From: CAZQRP01 sp964596125
GTDB taxonomy: Bacteria > Chloroflexota > Dehalococcoidia > GIF9 > UBA5629
Direction: 5' to 3'
DNA: 64,000 bases
Assembly (NCBI GenBank): GCA_964596125.1
Contig: CAZQRP010000001.1
Span: forward strand, 255,361-319,360
In this document: in pieces, positions 34,389-42,610 of the stretch
Position numbering within the stretch: the first letter of the stretch is position 1
How the letters are laid out: the number at the start of each line of letters is the position of its first letter
Translations under genes and position numbers: made by a program
Notes under the pieces: model-generated
The model's database searches: none
Told to the model about the DNA's origin: nothing
Seen by the model: only the letters and a program-made list of their open reading frames with translations

Positions 34389-34874
34389 TTACGTTTCTCC
34401 CGTGCCGCTACCTTTTCTTTGAAGAGCTTGCTGCTCAATGGCCAGGACCTTCTTCAACCGGCGACAATGGCGTTCCTCACCGGAAAAGCGTGCATCGAGG
34501 AAGGTTGTCACCAGTTCCCTGGCAAGTTCAATCCCGATGACACGTGCTCCCAGGCAGAGGACATTCATGTCATCATGCTCAACTCCCTGGCGGGCCGAGT
34601 ATATATCATGGCAGAGGCATGCCCGGATTCCAGGTACTTTATTGGCAGCTACGCATGCGCCGACACCGCTGCCGCAGATTAGTATACCGCGTTGGGCTTG
34701 ACCTGAGACTACGGACAGGGCAACTGCTTCCGCAAAATCAGGATAGTCGTCGTCTGTATTAAATGTCTGGGCACCTAAATCCAGTATATCGTATTTCTCG
34801 ATTAGCTGTTTGACTAATTCGCTCTTGAGCATAAAGCCGCCGTGGTCGGCTCCAATTGCTATACGCAATTTCAT
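34389..34874 (-). CDS. rpiB: Ribose-5-phosphate isomerase B
   Basis: The 161-residue protein has IAIGADHGGFMLK (D10, H11) and ICGSGVGACVAANK with catalytic C67, the RpiB/LacA signature; HDIYSARQGVEHDDMNVL follows. It interconverts ribose-5-phosphate and ribulose-5-phosphate. It is the middle gene of a tight tkt-rpiB-tal/pgi operon: one base separates it from the tkt stop and one from the downstream TTG start. GGGAGGAAG at the end of tkt is its ribosome site. Confidence 0.96.
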   Translation of the reverse strand: MKLRIAIGADHGGFMLKSELVKQLIEKYDILDLGAQTFNTDDDYPDFAEAVALSVVSGQAQRGILICGSGVGACVAANKVPGIRACLCHDIYSARQGVEHDDMNVLCLGARVIGIELARELVTTFLDARFSGEERHCRRLKKVLAIEQQALQRKGSGTGET

Positions 34875-34875
34875 T

Positions 34876-36888
34876 TCACTTCCTCCCTGTTAGTCGTAAA
34901 GCTTCGCTCACTACATGTTGGGCAGTCATACCCAGCTTTTCATAAACAACCTGGCCTGGAGCTGAAGCACCGAAGCGAGGTATACCAATGGTAACACCGT
35001 CCAGACCTGTGTATTTCTCCCAACCCAGCGGCGTGCCGGCCTCTATGGACACACGTGCTCTGATACTTGGTGGTAAGACATCGTTGCGGTAGTCTGCAGG
35101 CTGTGCATCGAACAGCTCCCAGGAAGGCATTGAAACAACGCGTGTCGCAATGCCTTTTTCCTGTAATATCTTCCCCGCCTCAAGAGCTATATGAACCTCG
35201 GAACCAGTGCTTATTATGATAATTTCCGGTGGTTGTACCGATTCCCAGAGGATGTACCCGCCGCGTTGTACACCTTTTGCCGGTGCCAGTGTCGTCCGGT
35301 CCAGCACCGGCAGGTTCTGCCGGCTCAGTGCCAGGGCAGTTGGGCCCTGACGACGCTCCAGGGCTACTTTCCATGCTTCTACTGTCTCAGTTGCATCTGC
35401 AGGACGTATCATTACCAGTTCGGGTACAGACCTCAGTCCCATAAGCTGTTCAATTGGTTGATGTGTTGGCCCATCTTCTCCCAGCCCAATTGAGTCATGG
35501 GTGAAAATAAATATTACCCGGATTCCCATAAGTGCAGCCAGCCGCACCGGCGGGCGCATATAATCGTAAAAAATAAGAAACGTTGCAGTATACGGGATAA
35601 TTCCTCCATGAAGGGCCATACCATTTGAAATAGCGCCCATCGCATGCTCTCTTACACCGAAGTGCAGATTGTGGCCGAAGTATTGCCCGGCTTCAATGTG
35701 TCCGCGGTCTTTCATAATAGTCTTTGTGGAAGGTGCAAGGTCTGCCGAGCCGCCGGTAAGAGCATGAACTCTTGGTGCTATGACATTTATTACTTCTCCC
35801 GAGGCTACCCGGGTGGCGACAGGTTTATTCCCAGCTTTGAACAGGTCGACCAGGTTTTCATCCCACCCCATTGGAAGGTCTCCTCTCATGTCCTCTTCCA
35901 GCTTAAGAGCATCATCAGGGTAAGCCTGTCGATATGCTTTCAGCTTGGCCTGCCACTTCTCCTGCCAGGACCTGCCTCGCTCCTGCGCCTGCCGAAAATG
36001 CGCTAAGGCTTCGGGCGGAATAGCGAATGGTTGTTCATAGTGCCATCCCAGATTCTTTTTGGCCAGCGCAGTTTCTTCCTCTCCGAGAGGTTCACCATGT
36101 GCTGAGCCAGTTCCCGCTTTGTTAGGGCTGCCATATCCGATAATAGTCCGGCATAAAATAAGACTTGGTCGATTTATTTCTGTCTGTGCTTCTCGTATCG
36201 CAGCTTCCACATCAACCGGTTCCATGCCATCGATAGGGCCGACAGTGTGCCAGCCATAAGCCTGGAAACGTTCAGCCACATTTTCAGTTAAGGTGATGTC
36301 GGTGTTTCCTTCTATAGAAATATGGTTGTCGTCGTACAGGTAAATTATCTTCCCCAGGTGAAGTGTGCCGGCCAGAGAAGCGGCTTCTGAGGAAATGCCT
36401 TCCATTATGTCACCATCGGAGACTATTGCATAGGTATAGTGGTCTATAATCTCATGCCCTGGCCGATTGTAGTGTTGTGCCAGCAGCCGTTCAGCTATAG
36501 CCATACCAACTCCATTAGCAAATCCCTGTCCCAGTGGCCCGGTAGTTGCTTCAACACCAGGTGTGAGCCCATGCTCAGGATGGCCTGCTGTCTTGCTACC
36601 CCATTGCCGGAACTGCTTGATTTCTTTAAGTGAAAGGTTGTATCCAGTCAGGTGGAGAAGAGCATAAAGCATGGCTGATGCATGGCCTGCTGACAGGATA
36701 AATCTATCGCGGTCCTGCCATGCAGGGTCACCGGGATTATGTTTGAGAAAACGGTCCCATAATACGTAGGCCATTGATGCTGCACCCATTGGTGCTCCCG
36801 GGTGACCTGAATTCGCTTTCTGGACAGCGTCTACTGCGAGAAAACGGATGGTGTTGATACATAGCTCGTCGATTTTTCCCATACTCAA
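34876..36888 (-). CDS. tkt: Transketolase
   Basis: The full-length 670-residue protein has the thiamine-pyrophosphate motif (IVSDGDIMEGISSEAASLAG), the N-terminal AVQKANSGHPGAPMGAA, the GLGEDGPTHQPIEQL loop of the Pyr domain, and the C-terminal domain VVSMPSWELFDAQ. It moves two-carbon units between pentose phosphates and erythrose-4-P or glyceraldehyde-3-P. It opens an operon for the non-oxidative pentose-phosphate route behind a good promoter at 36987-37015. Three of the four steps are in this operon and the fourth, rpe, is 8 kb away. Confidence 0.97.
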   Translation of the reverse strand: MSMGKIDELCINTIRFLAVDAVQKANSGHPGAPMGAASMAYVLWDRFLKHNPGDPAWQDRDRFILSAGHASAMLYALLHLTGYNLSLKEIKQFRQWGSKTAGHPEHGLTPGVEATTGPLGQGFANGVGMAIAERLLAQHYNRPGHEIIDHYTYAIVSDGDIMEGISSEAASLAGTLHLGKIIYLYDDNHISIEGNTDITLTENVAERFQAYGWHTVGPIDGMEPVDVEAAIREAQTEINRPSLILCRTIIGYGSPNKAGTGSAHGEPLGEEETALAKKNLGWHYEQPFAIPPEALAHFRQAQERGRSWQEKWQAKLKAYRQAYPDDALKLEEDMRGDLPMGWDENLVDLFKAGNKPVATRVASGEVINVIAPRVHALTGGSADLAPSTKTIMKDRGHIEAGQYFGHNLHFGVREHAMGAISNGMALHGGIIPYTATFLIFYDYMRPPVRLAALMGIRVIFIFTHDSIGLGEDGPTHQPIEQLMGLRSVPELVMIRPADATETVEAWKVALERRQGPTALALSRQNLPVLDRTTLAPAKGVQRGGYILWESVQPPEIIIISTGSEVHIALEAGKILQEKGIATRVVSMPSWELFDAQPADYRNDVLPPSIRARVSIEAGTPLGWEKYTGLDGVTIGIPRFGASAPGQVVYEKLGMTAQHVVSEALRLTGRK

Positions 36889-36986
36889 ATCTGGCTCCCT
36901 GATTTTGGATTGGTCAACTATTTCGCGGAATCAGTAATAAGTTCAAGTAATGCAGGTCAATTACAACAGGCTCTTATACGGAATGG

Positions 36987-37015
36987 AGTTTAACCTTTTA
37001 GTTAAAGCATGTCAA
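36987..37015 (-). promoter_or_regulatory. tkt operon promoter
   Basis: Reverse-strand TTGACA (37015-37010) and TAAACT (36992-36987) have a 17-base spacer. A small inverted repeat, TTTAAC/GTTAAA, lies across the -10 and spacer. The leader is about 95 bases. Confidence 0.6.
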
Positions 37016-37044
37016 TATCTTGTACCCGTTCAGGTAGTCAAAAG

Positions 37045-37806
37045 CTACCACACTCCGGGCACCAGCGCTTTGCGTTCAGGAGGATAGTCGGGGAAGTGCT
37101 CACGATACCATGAGTGGTGGACGCGGGCCCGGGGTACCAGATTGGCAACAGTCCATACAGCAAATGCTAGCCCTGGTAGTGACCATGTTGCCATGGCCCA
37201 ACCAGTCCAGATGATGATCTCACCAAAGTAGTTCGGACAGGATATCCAGCGGTACAGATCGCCGTATGGTATCCTGTAACCGGATTCGCCGGGTTTGCGG
37301 AGATTATGGAGTGTATGGTCTGCTCGACGGTTGATAATGAAACCGATTGTGATAAGTACAACTCCGGCAATAAACCGCGGATCGGCAAGCCATTCGTTAG
37401 CGTAGCCATTGGATAGGGTAAAGATGTAACGTCCGTTAATATAAGCATTTGTAATATTGAATAAAAGGGCGAAGCTCATGACTACGATAGGCATCCGCTT
37501 CGTTTTGGTATGTAGACCGAAGGGGTAGATAAAGGCCCGATGTATGTAGTGTGCTTCCCATATAAAGAAGAACACCAGCACGGTGGCAGTATTTACATTG
37601 TTACCAAGCAGGAAGCATGCAGCAAATACGACGGGAGATACTGCCTCCATAATAATCCAGCCCAACCTGTTATCAATTGTTAGCCCCCAACCTTTTCGGA
37701 CATGACGGCCGTAAGGGGCGATAACATAGAAAAGAGTGACGAAGATAACAACCGCAAGTATAAACCAGCCGGTGACCAGACAATTAAAAAAGGTTTGTTC
37801 GTTCAT
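37045..37806 (-). CDS. Steroid 5-alpha-reductase-like membrane protein
   Basis: The 253-residue integral membrane protein has about six helices and the C-terminal signature of the SRD5A/DUF1295 group: NLRKPGESGYRIPYGDLYRW, then ISCPNYFGEIIIWTGWA, and HHSWYREHFPDYPPERKALVPG. In eukaryotes these enzymes use NADPH to reduce a double bond next to a keto group in steroids or polyprenols. In bacteria the substrate is mostly unknown. Its ATG overlaps the stop of the preceding 3-beta-HSD-like gene by four bases (ATGA), so the two are made together and may act in sequence on one lipid. Confidence 0.88.
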   Translation of the reverse strand: MNEQTFFNCLVTGWFILAVVIFVTLFYVIAPYGRHVRKGWGLTIDNRLGWIIMEAVSPVVFAACFLLGNNVNTATVLVFFFIWEAHYIHRAFIYPFGLHTKTKRMPIVVMSFALLFNITNAYINGRYIFTLSNGYANEWLADPRFIAGVVLITIGFIINRRADHTLHNLRKPGESGYRIPYGDLYRWISCPNYFGEIIIWTGWAMATWSLPGLAFAVWTVANLVPRARVHHSWYREHFPDYPPERKALVPGVW

Positions 37807-38816
37807 AAAGACTCATCTGAGGGCGACGTCAGTGAACGGTTAAGATAGCCGCTTTCTTCGAACCAACGAAGGGTGTCGATAAGTGTTTCCCTGAACGGGC
37901 GAGGATGGTAATTGAGATCGCGGCTGGCTCTTTGGTGACTTATATTCCGATTACTATGCAATGCCTTCAGAGCGACCCTGGTGTACAGCGGACGTTTTCC
38001 AGTGAGACGTGCATAGGCAGTAACAAATGGGATGCCTGCAGGTGCCAGCCACATGGGGCACACCAGACGGGGTGCGGGAACACTGGTAATCTTCTCGACC
38101 ACATCCGCCAGGTCACGCATCGATACCCAGTGGCCTGACAGGAGGTATTGAGCACCGCTTGGTGCCTGTTTCTCGGCTCGTATGGCCCCTTCTACAACGT
38201 CGCGGACATCCACCCAGTCGAATCCGCTGTCGACCAGTGCTGGCAGACTGCCACTGGCAATGGACAGCAAGAACTGGCCAAAGTGAGAAGGCCCGTAGTC
38301 ATAAGGGCCGATAACTCCTGTCGGATTGATAATGACAGCATCCAGTCCACGTTCGATGCCCATGAGTACCTCTTTTTCTCCAGCAGCTTTAGACAGATCA
38401 TAGGGTGGGCAGTGCTTGGATTCTACCAGGGATCGTGATTCATCAACAGGGATATCAACAGGATCCTGTGAGAAGGCATGGATTGAGCTAAAGTGTACCA
38501 GGCGACGTACTCCGCAACGGAGGCATGCATCAATCACATTTCTGGTACCGATAACGTTGACCATTTCTAGCAGCGGCCATTCATCCATCGATAAAGAGAT
38601 ACAGGCAGCAAGATGGTATACTATCTCCGCTCCATCAAATGCCCTGTACAGCGATGATAGGTCACATATGTTGCCCTCGACCACATCGGTATGTAGATTT
38701 TCGATAGCTTGCTTATTCATATGAATCAGTGCGCGCACAGGTCGTCCCTGGCTGAGCAGCGCACGTAAAAGATTAGCGCCGATATGTCCGTTGGCTCCGG
38801 TCACTACTGTTGTCAT
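37803..38816 (-). CDS. 3-beta-HSD/DFR-like extended SDR
   Basis: From ATG 38816 (337 residues) the protein opens MTTVVTGANGHIGANLLRAL, an NAD(P) site of the extended short-chain dehydrogenases. It has HFSSIHAFS and YDLSKAAGE (YxxxK) as the catalytic set. Overall it resembles dihydroflavonol reductase, 3-beta-hydroxysteroid dehydrogenase and HpnA. It would oxidise a ring or chain hydroxyl to a ketone, or act on a nucleotide sugar. The translational coupling to a steroid-5-alpha-reductase-like protein favours a lipid substrate (inference). A GTG at 38879 would add 21 residues that do not look conserved; the ribosome site is weak for both. Confidence 0.83.
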   Translation of the reverse strand: MTTVVTGANGHIGANLLRALLSQGRPVRALIHMNKQAIENLHTDVVEGNICDLSSLYRAFDGAEIVYHLAACISLSMDEWPLLEMVNVIGTRNVIDACLRCGVRRLVHFSSIHAFSQDPVDIPVDESRSLVESKHCPPYDLSKAAGEKEVLMGIERGLDAVIINPTGVIGPYDYGPSHFGQFLLSIASGSLPALVDSGFDWVDVRDVVEGAIRAEKQAPSGAQYLLSGHWVSMRDLADVVEKITSVPAPRLVCPMWLAPAGIPFVTAYARLTGKRPLYTRVALKALHSNRNISHQRASRDLNYHPRPFRETLIDTLRWFEESGYLNRSLTSPSDESL

Positions 38817-39058
38817 TGTTTTCTGCGGTTTCAGACAATACTCGGGCGATTGTTTTCCTTTACCTTTATCGAGTATCACTGTTCAAATGAGGGCAATTAG
38901 CTGGATAGTTTTTCAAGTTAAGCAATATGCGAAGAGTGTGCCGCTGGCAGCACTGACACAATCTAACAGTGGACAGTTTAAATAGCTACGTTGTCTTTGT
39001 CAATACATTGAATAAAGAACGGAGCTTTATATATGCCTCCATTACTGGAGTTGCTGGT

Positions 39059-39160
39059 ATGGCGAAAAAGTCCAAACGAAAAATTGGCGAATTTCAACTT
39101 CTTAAAGAATATTCCTCTCAATTTCTAAGAAAGAAAAGAGGTGTTCGTACTATTTCATAA
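39059..39160 (+). CDS. Possible 33-residue basic peptide
   Basis: ATG 39059, with GGAG eight bases upstream, encodes MAKKSKRKIGEFQLLKEYSS followed by QFLRKKRGVRTIS. The composition (about one third Lys/Arg) would suit RNA or DNA contact. A longer frame from 38969 adds 30 unconvincing residues. It ends exactly against the stop of the convergent zinc-ribbon gene. Chance cannot be excluded. Confidence 0.3.
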   Translation: MAKKSKRKIGEFQLLKEYSSQFLRKKRGVRTIS

Positions 39161-39928
39161 TTAATCTGAGCGTGTTTCCAGAAACTCATCTATAAGCTTG
39201 TTTGCCTCTTTAATGAGTTGAGTACATGTTTTTATTTCTATCTCTGCTTCATGTAACATATCAATGTTGAATGTATCCATTCCTTCTGTTATTAATTGTG
39301 TAGCATTATCATAATGAGTCATGGACTGCAAATATTTATCATGAATGCCTGATAAAGAATCGGGAGCTTCCAATTTAATCGCTTTATTATATAAACTTTT
39401 TGTCTTTGTAAGCCTGTTTAATAATGCACTGGAATTTGCATTTATCCATTGCTTCACCCATTCATCATTACCTCGTAGCATCTGTCGCAGTAAACCTCCA
39501 ATTTCAGCGAGTGTTGTTCTAACTTGACTGGAATTATTCGTTATCCTCGCAATATATAATTGCTCGGAAGTTGTTAGAGGTAATTCTGGCACCGTCAGTG
39601 CTACCTTGGGATAGAACGGTAGATTGACTAAATCATCCTTAGGAATGGCAACTATCACACCAGCCAGACATATAACGCATACCGAGATGATACAACCGAG
39701 AAGCCATCGAGAGATACCCTTCTTTTTTGGTGGCTGCTGGTTATAGCCATATTGCTGATTATACAACGGTTTAACTCCCGGAGGTCGACGAACTGATTTT
39801 CCCTGTTGTTGATATGCAGGCGATAGTTTTTGTTTGGACCAATTTAACAGTTTACCGCAGACAGTGCAATATTTAAAAAATCCGTGGGTAACAGGCGAAC
39901 CACAATAATGGCATTGCAGCAATTGCAT
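39161..39928 (-). CDS. Zinc-ribbon, single-helix membrane protein with external helical domain
   Basis: The 255-residue protein has an N-terminal zinc ribbon (C6, C9, C21, C24), a Gln/Pro/Tyr-rich linker (QYGYNQQPPKKK), one transmembrane helix (about 76-95) and a C-terminal region of about 160 residues that looks helical. The ribbon would be in the cytosol and the large part outside. The function is unknown. A protein of like design is at 44057-44794; their outer domains differ, but the opening (MQLLQCHYCGS / MQQLFQCYKCGS, then YCTVCGK / FCTVCGE) is very similar, which suggests a shared anchor module. Confidence 0.7.
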   Translation of the reverse strand: MQLLQCHYCGSPVTHGFFKYCTVCGKLLNWSKQKLSPAYQQQGKSVRRPPGVKPLYNQQYGYNQQPPKKKGISRWLLGCIISVCVICLAGVIVAIPKDDLVNLPFYPKVALTVPELPLTTSEQLYIARITNNSSQVRTTLAEIGGLLRQMLRGNDEWVKQWINANSSALLNRLTKTKSLYNKAIKLEAPDSLSGIHDKYLQSMTHYDNATQLITEGMDTFNIDMLHEAEIEIKTCTQLIKEANKLIDEFLETRSD

Positions 39929-40288
39929 AACAACCTCGTATTCAATTTATTAATAAAGGCACCGACAGTCGTAATCTGACAATGATTCCAACCTACTTCT
40001 GTCTTGCCCTTTTCTAGCCTCAATATTAAGAATATGCCAAGGTACTGCGTCTCTCATAATTTCGACGTGGGCATTCACAATCTCAGCAGATACCATTTGA
40101 CCATAACACAATACTATATTAAATCCAGCCAGTAGCGTGTGGAATAGTAATTTAGTACTTTGATGAATAGTTATTTAGTAATATGCTGTATTCAGTATTT
40201 CTTAACAGCTAATTAAAGGCAGGTGGGATGTACATAAGCGGTGAAACGAAGCGTAGAGGAAAGTGTATGAGGATTTAGTCTTTGTATG
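39929..40288. other. Intergenic region between the zinc-ribbon and degV genes
   Basis: About 360 AT-rich bases with nothing recognised. Confidence 0.35.
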
Positions 40289-41152
40289 TTAGAACGATTT
40301 GTAATAAGCTAAAGCCAGTGTCCCTCTGCCAGTGGCATAACTCATTACCGGGCTGAAGTCGGTAATAAAGAGTTCCTCACAGTTGAACTCATTGGCTATT
40401 CTTTCTTTAAGCCTTTCAGCTTCTGCCGGACAATCGGCATGCATTACAGCAACATGGGCTGGTTCTGAATGGCCTACCTGACTCCTCATTGTCTGCAGCA
40501 TTTTTTCAACTCCGCTCGCTTTTGTTCGGGCAGCGGTATGTATACCGATGGTCCCTTTATCAGTGGATGTGAGAATAGGACAGATGGAAAGTATTGAACC
40601 TACTTGAGATAATACCTTTGGCAGCCGTCCGGTCCTATAAGCATGACGCATTGTTTCAAGAACACAAAGAAACTTAACTCTTTCTTTAACATTCTTAGCA
40701 GTGGCGATTATATTATCGAAAGACTGGCCTGTAACTGCAGCTTTAGCTGCTGCCAGAGCAACAAAACCTTGAGCTGCTGTAGCTGTCTTAGTATCCAGCA
40801 CCTCGATGCTGAGATGAGGTAGTTCATCCCTGATTATTTCTTTTGCGGTTTGTGCACTGTAGTAGAACATACTCAGATTGGAAGATACTGTGACCACCAG
40901 GATGCTCTGAGCATATGTGCTGGCCTCTCGATAGATTTCCAAATATTCCTCGGGGGGAGCAGCTGAACTCTCCCAGTGTTCAGGAGCTTCTTCAAAAAAC
41001 TGGTAAGCCTGGGATATACTAAGGTCTATCCAGTCCCGGTAGGTCTTGCCCTTGTAGAATATATGCACCGGCACGATTTGAATGTTATATTGCTCGGCTT
41101 GCTCTTTAAGAATACAAGAGATACTATCGGTGATGATAGCCGTTTTATTCAC
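40289..41152 (-). CDS. DegV family fatty-acid-binding protein
   Basis: From GTG 41152 the protein has 287 residues, the usual DegV size. It has TAIITDSISCI at the start, SSAAPPEEYLEIY, VVTVSSNLSMFYYSAQ (SS-N-S fatty-acid contact motif), VLDTKTATAAQGF and the C-terminal PVMSYATGRGTLALAYY. DegV/FakB proteins hold a fatty acid for phosphorylation by FakA; fakA is not in the window. GTG 41152 is chosen because a GAGGGG site lies upstream and because the promoter TTGACA-17-TACCAT ends at 41190, so a start at 41257 would not be transcribed from it. Confidence 0.9.
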   Translation of the reverse strand: MNKTAIITDSISCILKEQAEQYNIQIVPVHIFYKGKTYRDWIDLSISQAYQFFEEAPEHWESSAAPPEEYLEIYREASTYAQSILVVTVSSNLSMFYYSAQTAKEIIRDELPHLSIEVLDTKTATAAQGFVALAAAKAAVTGQSFDNIIATAKNVKERVKFLCVLETMRHAYRTGRLPKVLSQVGSILSICPILTSTDKGTIGIHTAARTKASGVEKMLQTMRSQVGHSEPAHVAVMHADCPAEAERLKERIANEFNCEELFITDFSPVMSYATGRGTLALAYYKSF

Positions 41153-41171
41153 CCTACAGCCCCTCAGAACT

Positions 41172-41218
41172 ACATCGTATAACGATGTTATGGTAGAATA
41201 AGGTCTTTTTTTTGTCAA
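41172..41218 (-). promoter_or_regulatory. degV promoter and 7-bp palindrome at the transcription start
   Basis: Reverse-strand TTGACA (41218-41213) and TACCAT (41195-41190) are 17 bases apart. ACATCGT-ATA-ACGATGT (41172-41188) lies just past the -10, where a repressor could sit. Confidence 0.5.
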
Positions 41219-41463
41219 GTTCGGGTAAAGAAATCCTCCCTTAGCTAGCGATCTCAATCTCTATACTCCGAATTGAGAAGTTTTCTGATCATTCCCTTTT
41301 TTCTGGTATTGTTATCATCGGTTTATAAAGATAAGTATTGGTGCGATGGATGAGATTTTGTTATTATTACATCGACCTGCATAACTTGATTCTCCTGATA
41401 TCAGTTGTGGAGAGTGGGGTGGGTTTCCCATCAAAGATTATAAAAGTAAGGAGGTTTTACCAT

Positions 41464-42414
41464 ATGGCCGACAGGTTGAAAGACAAGGTTGCGATAGTAA
41501 CCGGCAGTGGCAGAGGTATTGGCAAAGGTATAGCCACCTCATTAGCTGCAGAAGGTGCCAGGGTGGTGATTAATGCACGTAGTAAGTCTACGAGTGGCAA
41601 TCCGGATTTACCCATGGTAGCCGATGAGGTTGTGGCCGAAATAAGAGGAAATGGTGGCACAGCAGTAGCTACCTACGATTCAGTAGCCAGTCGTGAAGGC
41701 GCTGACAATGTTATTAAGGCAGCTATTGATAATTTTGGCAGGATCGATGTTCTAGTCAATAATGCCGGTAATATGAGGGATCGCATGGTGTGGAATATGA
41801 CTGATGATGAATGGGATGAAGTAATAAAAACTCATCTCTATGGTCACTTCTATTGTACGCGGGCAGCAGTAAATTATATGAGAGATGCGATAAAGGAAGG
41901 TAAACAGCAGAATGGCAGAATTATTAATGGCAGCTCTTATGGGGGTATTAAGGGTAATGCAGGACAGCCAAATTACAGTGCCGCTAAAGCGGGCATTATC
42001 GGTTTCACTTATTCTTGTGCCCTTGCCCTCTGGAGGTATGGAATAACCAGCAATGTTATAGTGCCTAGGGCTCTGACTCAAATCTCCGATTCCATTCCTG
42101 ATGATAAGTTGCGTCCGTTGGCGGCGAGTCGTGGTGTTGTGGGGGCTGACACCCTACCTATTGATGAACTTAAGAAAAAGTTTATTGGCGGTTCTCCCGA
42201 AGCAATAGGGCCATTAGTCTGCTGGCTGGCCAGCGATGAGACACAAAATATAAATGGTCAGGTCTTTCTGGTTATGGAGGGGCGAGTAGGTACGTTTAGC
42301 CCGATGGATGAAGCGAAGATGGCGTTTAAAGACAGTGCGTTCGATGTTGATGAAATCTGGAATATTATGCCTGTGCTCACCGCCGGTTTACCAAATCCAG
42401 CAGCGAGTAGTTAA
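41464..42414 (+). CDS. Short-chain dehydrogenase/reductase
   Basis: From ATG 41464 (AAGGAGG nine bases upstream) the protein has 316 residues. It has TGSGRGIG (13-20), NNAG (99-102), S157/S158 and Y171-x3-K175, a complete classical SDR site. The stretch DLPMVADEVVAEIRGNGGTA, the NMRDRMVWNMTDDEWDEVI segment and the longer C-terminus resemble the dehydrogenase part of type-2 peroxisomal multifunctional enzymes, which oxidise 3-hydroxyacyl-CoA. The actual substrate cannot be set. A frame opening at 41338 adds 42 residues ahead of the ribosome site and is not used. Confidence 0.9.
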   Translation: MADRLKDKVAIVTGSGRGIGKGIATSLAAEGARVVINARSKSTSGNPDLPMVADEVVAEIRGNGGTAVATYDSVASREGADNVIKAAIDNFGRIDVLVNNAGNMRDRMVWNMTDDEWDEVIKTHLYGHFYCTRAAVNYMRDAIKEGKQQNGRIINGSSYGGIKGNAGQPNYSAAKAGIIGFTYSCALALWRYGITSNVIVPRALTQISDSIPDDKLRPLAASRGVVGADTLPIDELKKKFIGGSPEAIGPLVCWLASDETQNINGQVFLVMEGRVGTFSPMDEAKMAFKDSAFDVDEIWNIMPVLTAGLPNPAASS

Positions 42415-42449
42415 TTAAATTGTGTCAAACTGCTGTTGTGATTTCTGGA

Positions 42450-42481
42450 AGAGCTTGAAGGGACTTTTCACATCAAGCTCT
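42450..42481 (+). terminator. 9-bp hairpin after the SDR gene
   Basis: AGAGCTTGA (42450-42458) and TCAAGCTCT (42473-42481) form a perfect stem with a 14-base loop, 35 bases past the stop; no U-run follows. Confidence 0.55.
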
Positions 42482-42610
42482 GAGGATGCTCGCTAAAAAA
42501 ATAGCACAGCTTAGGCTTCATAATCCTAAAGACCATAACCGCAAATAGGGACTAAAGCTGCAGAAGTATACTACAGTTTAACGAAAATGCTGGCCTGGAG
42601 GTAAAGCCTG

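Noticed and set aside
37967..38155. Short Cys/Trp-rich reverse frame inside the 3-beta-HSD-like gene
   Set aside because: Out-of-frame shadow of the extended SDR.
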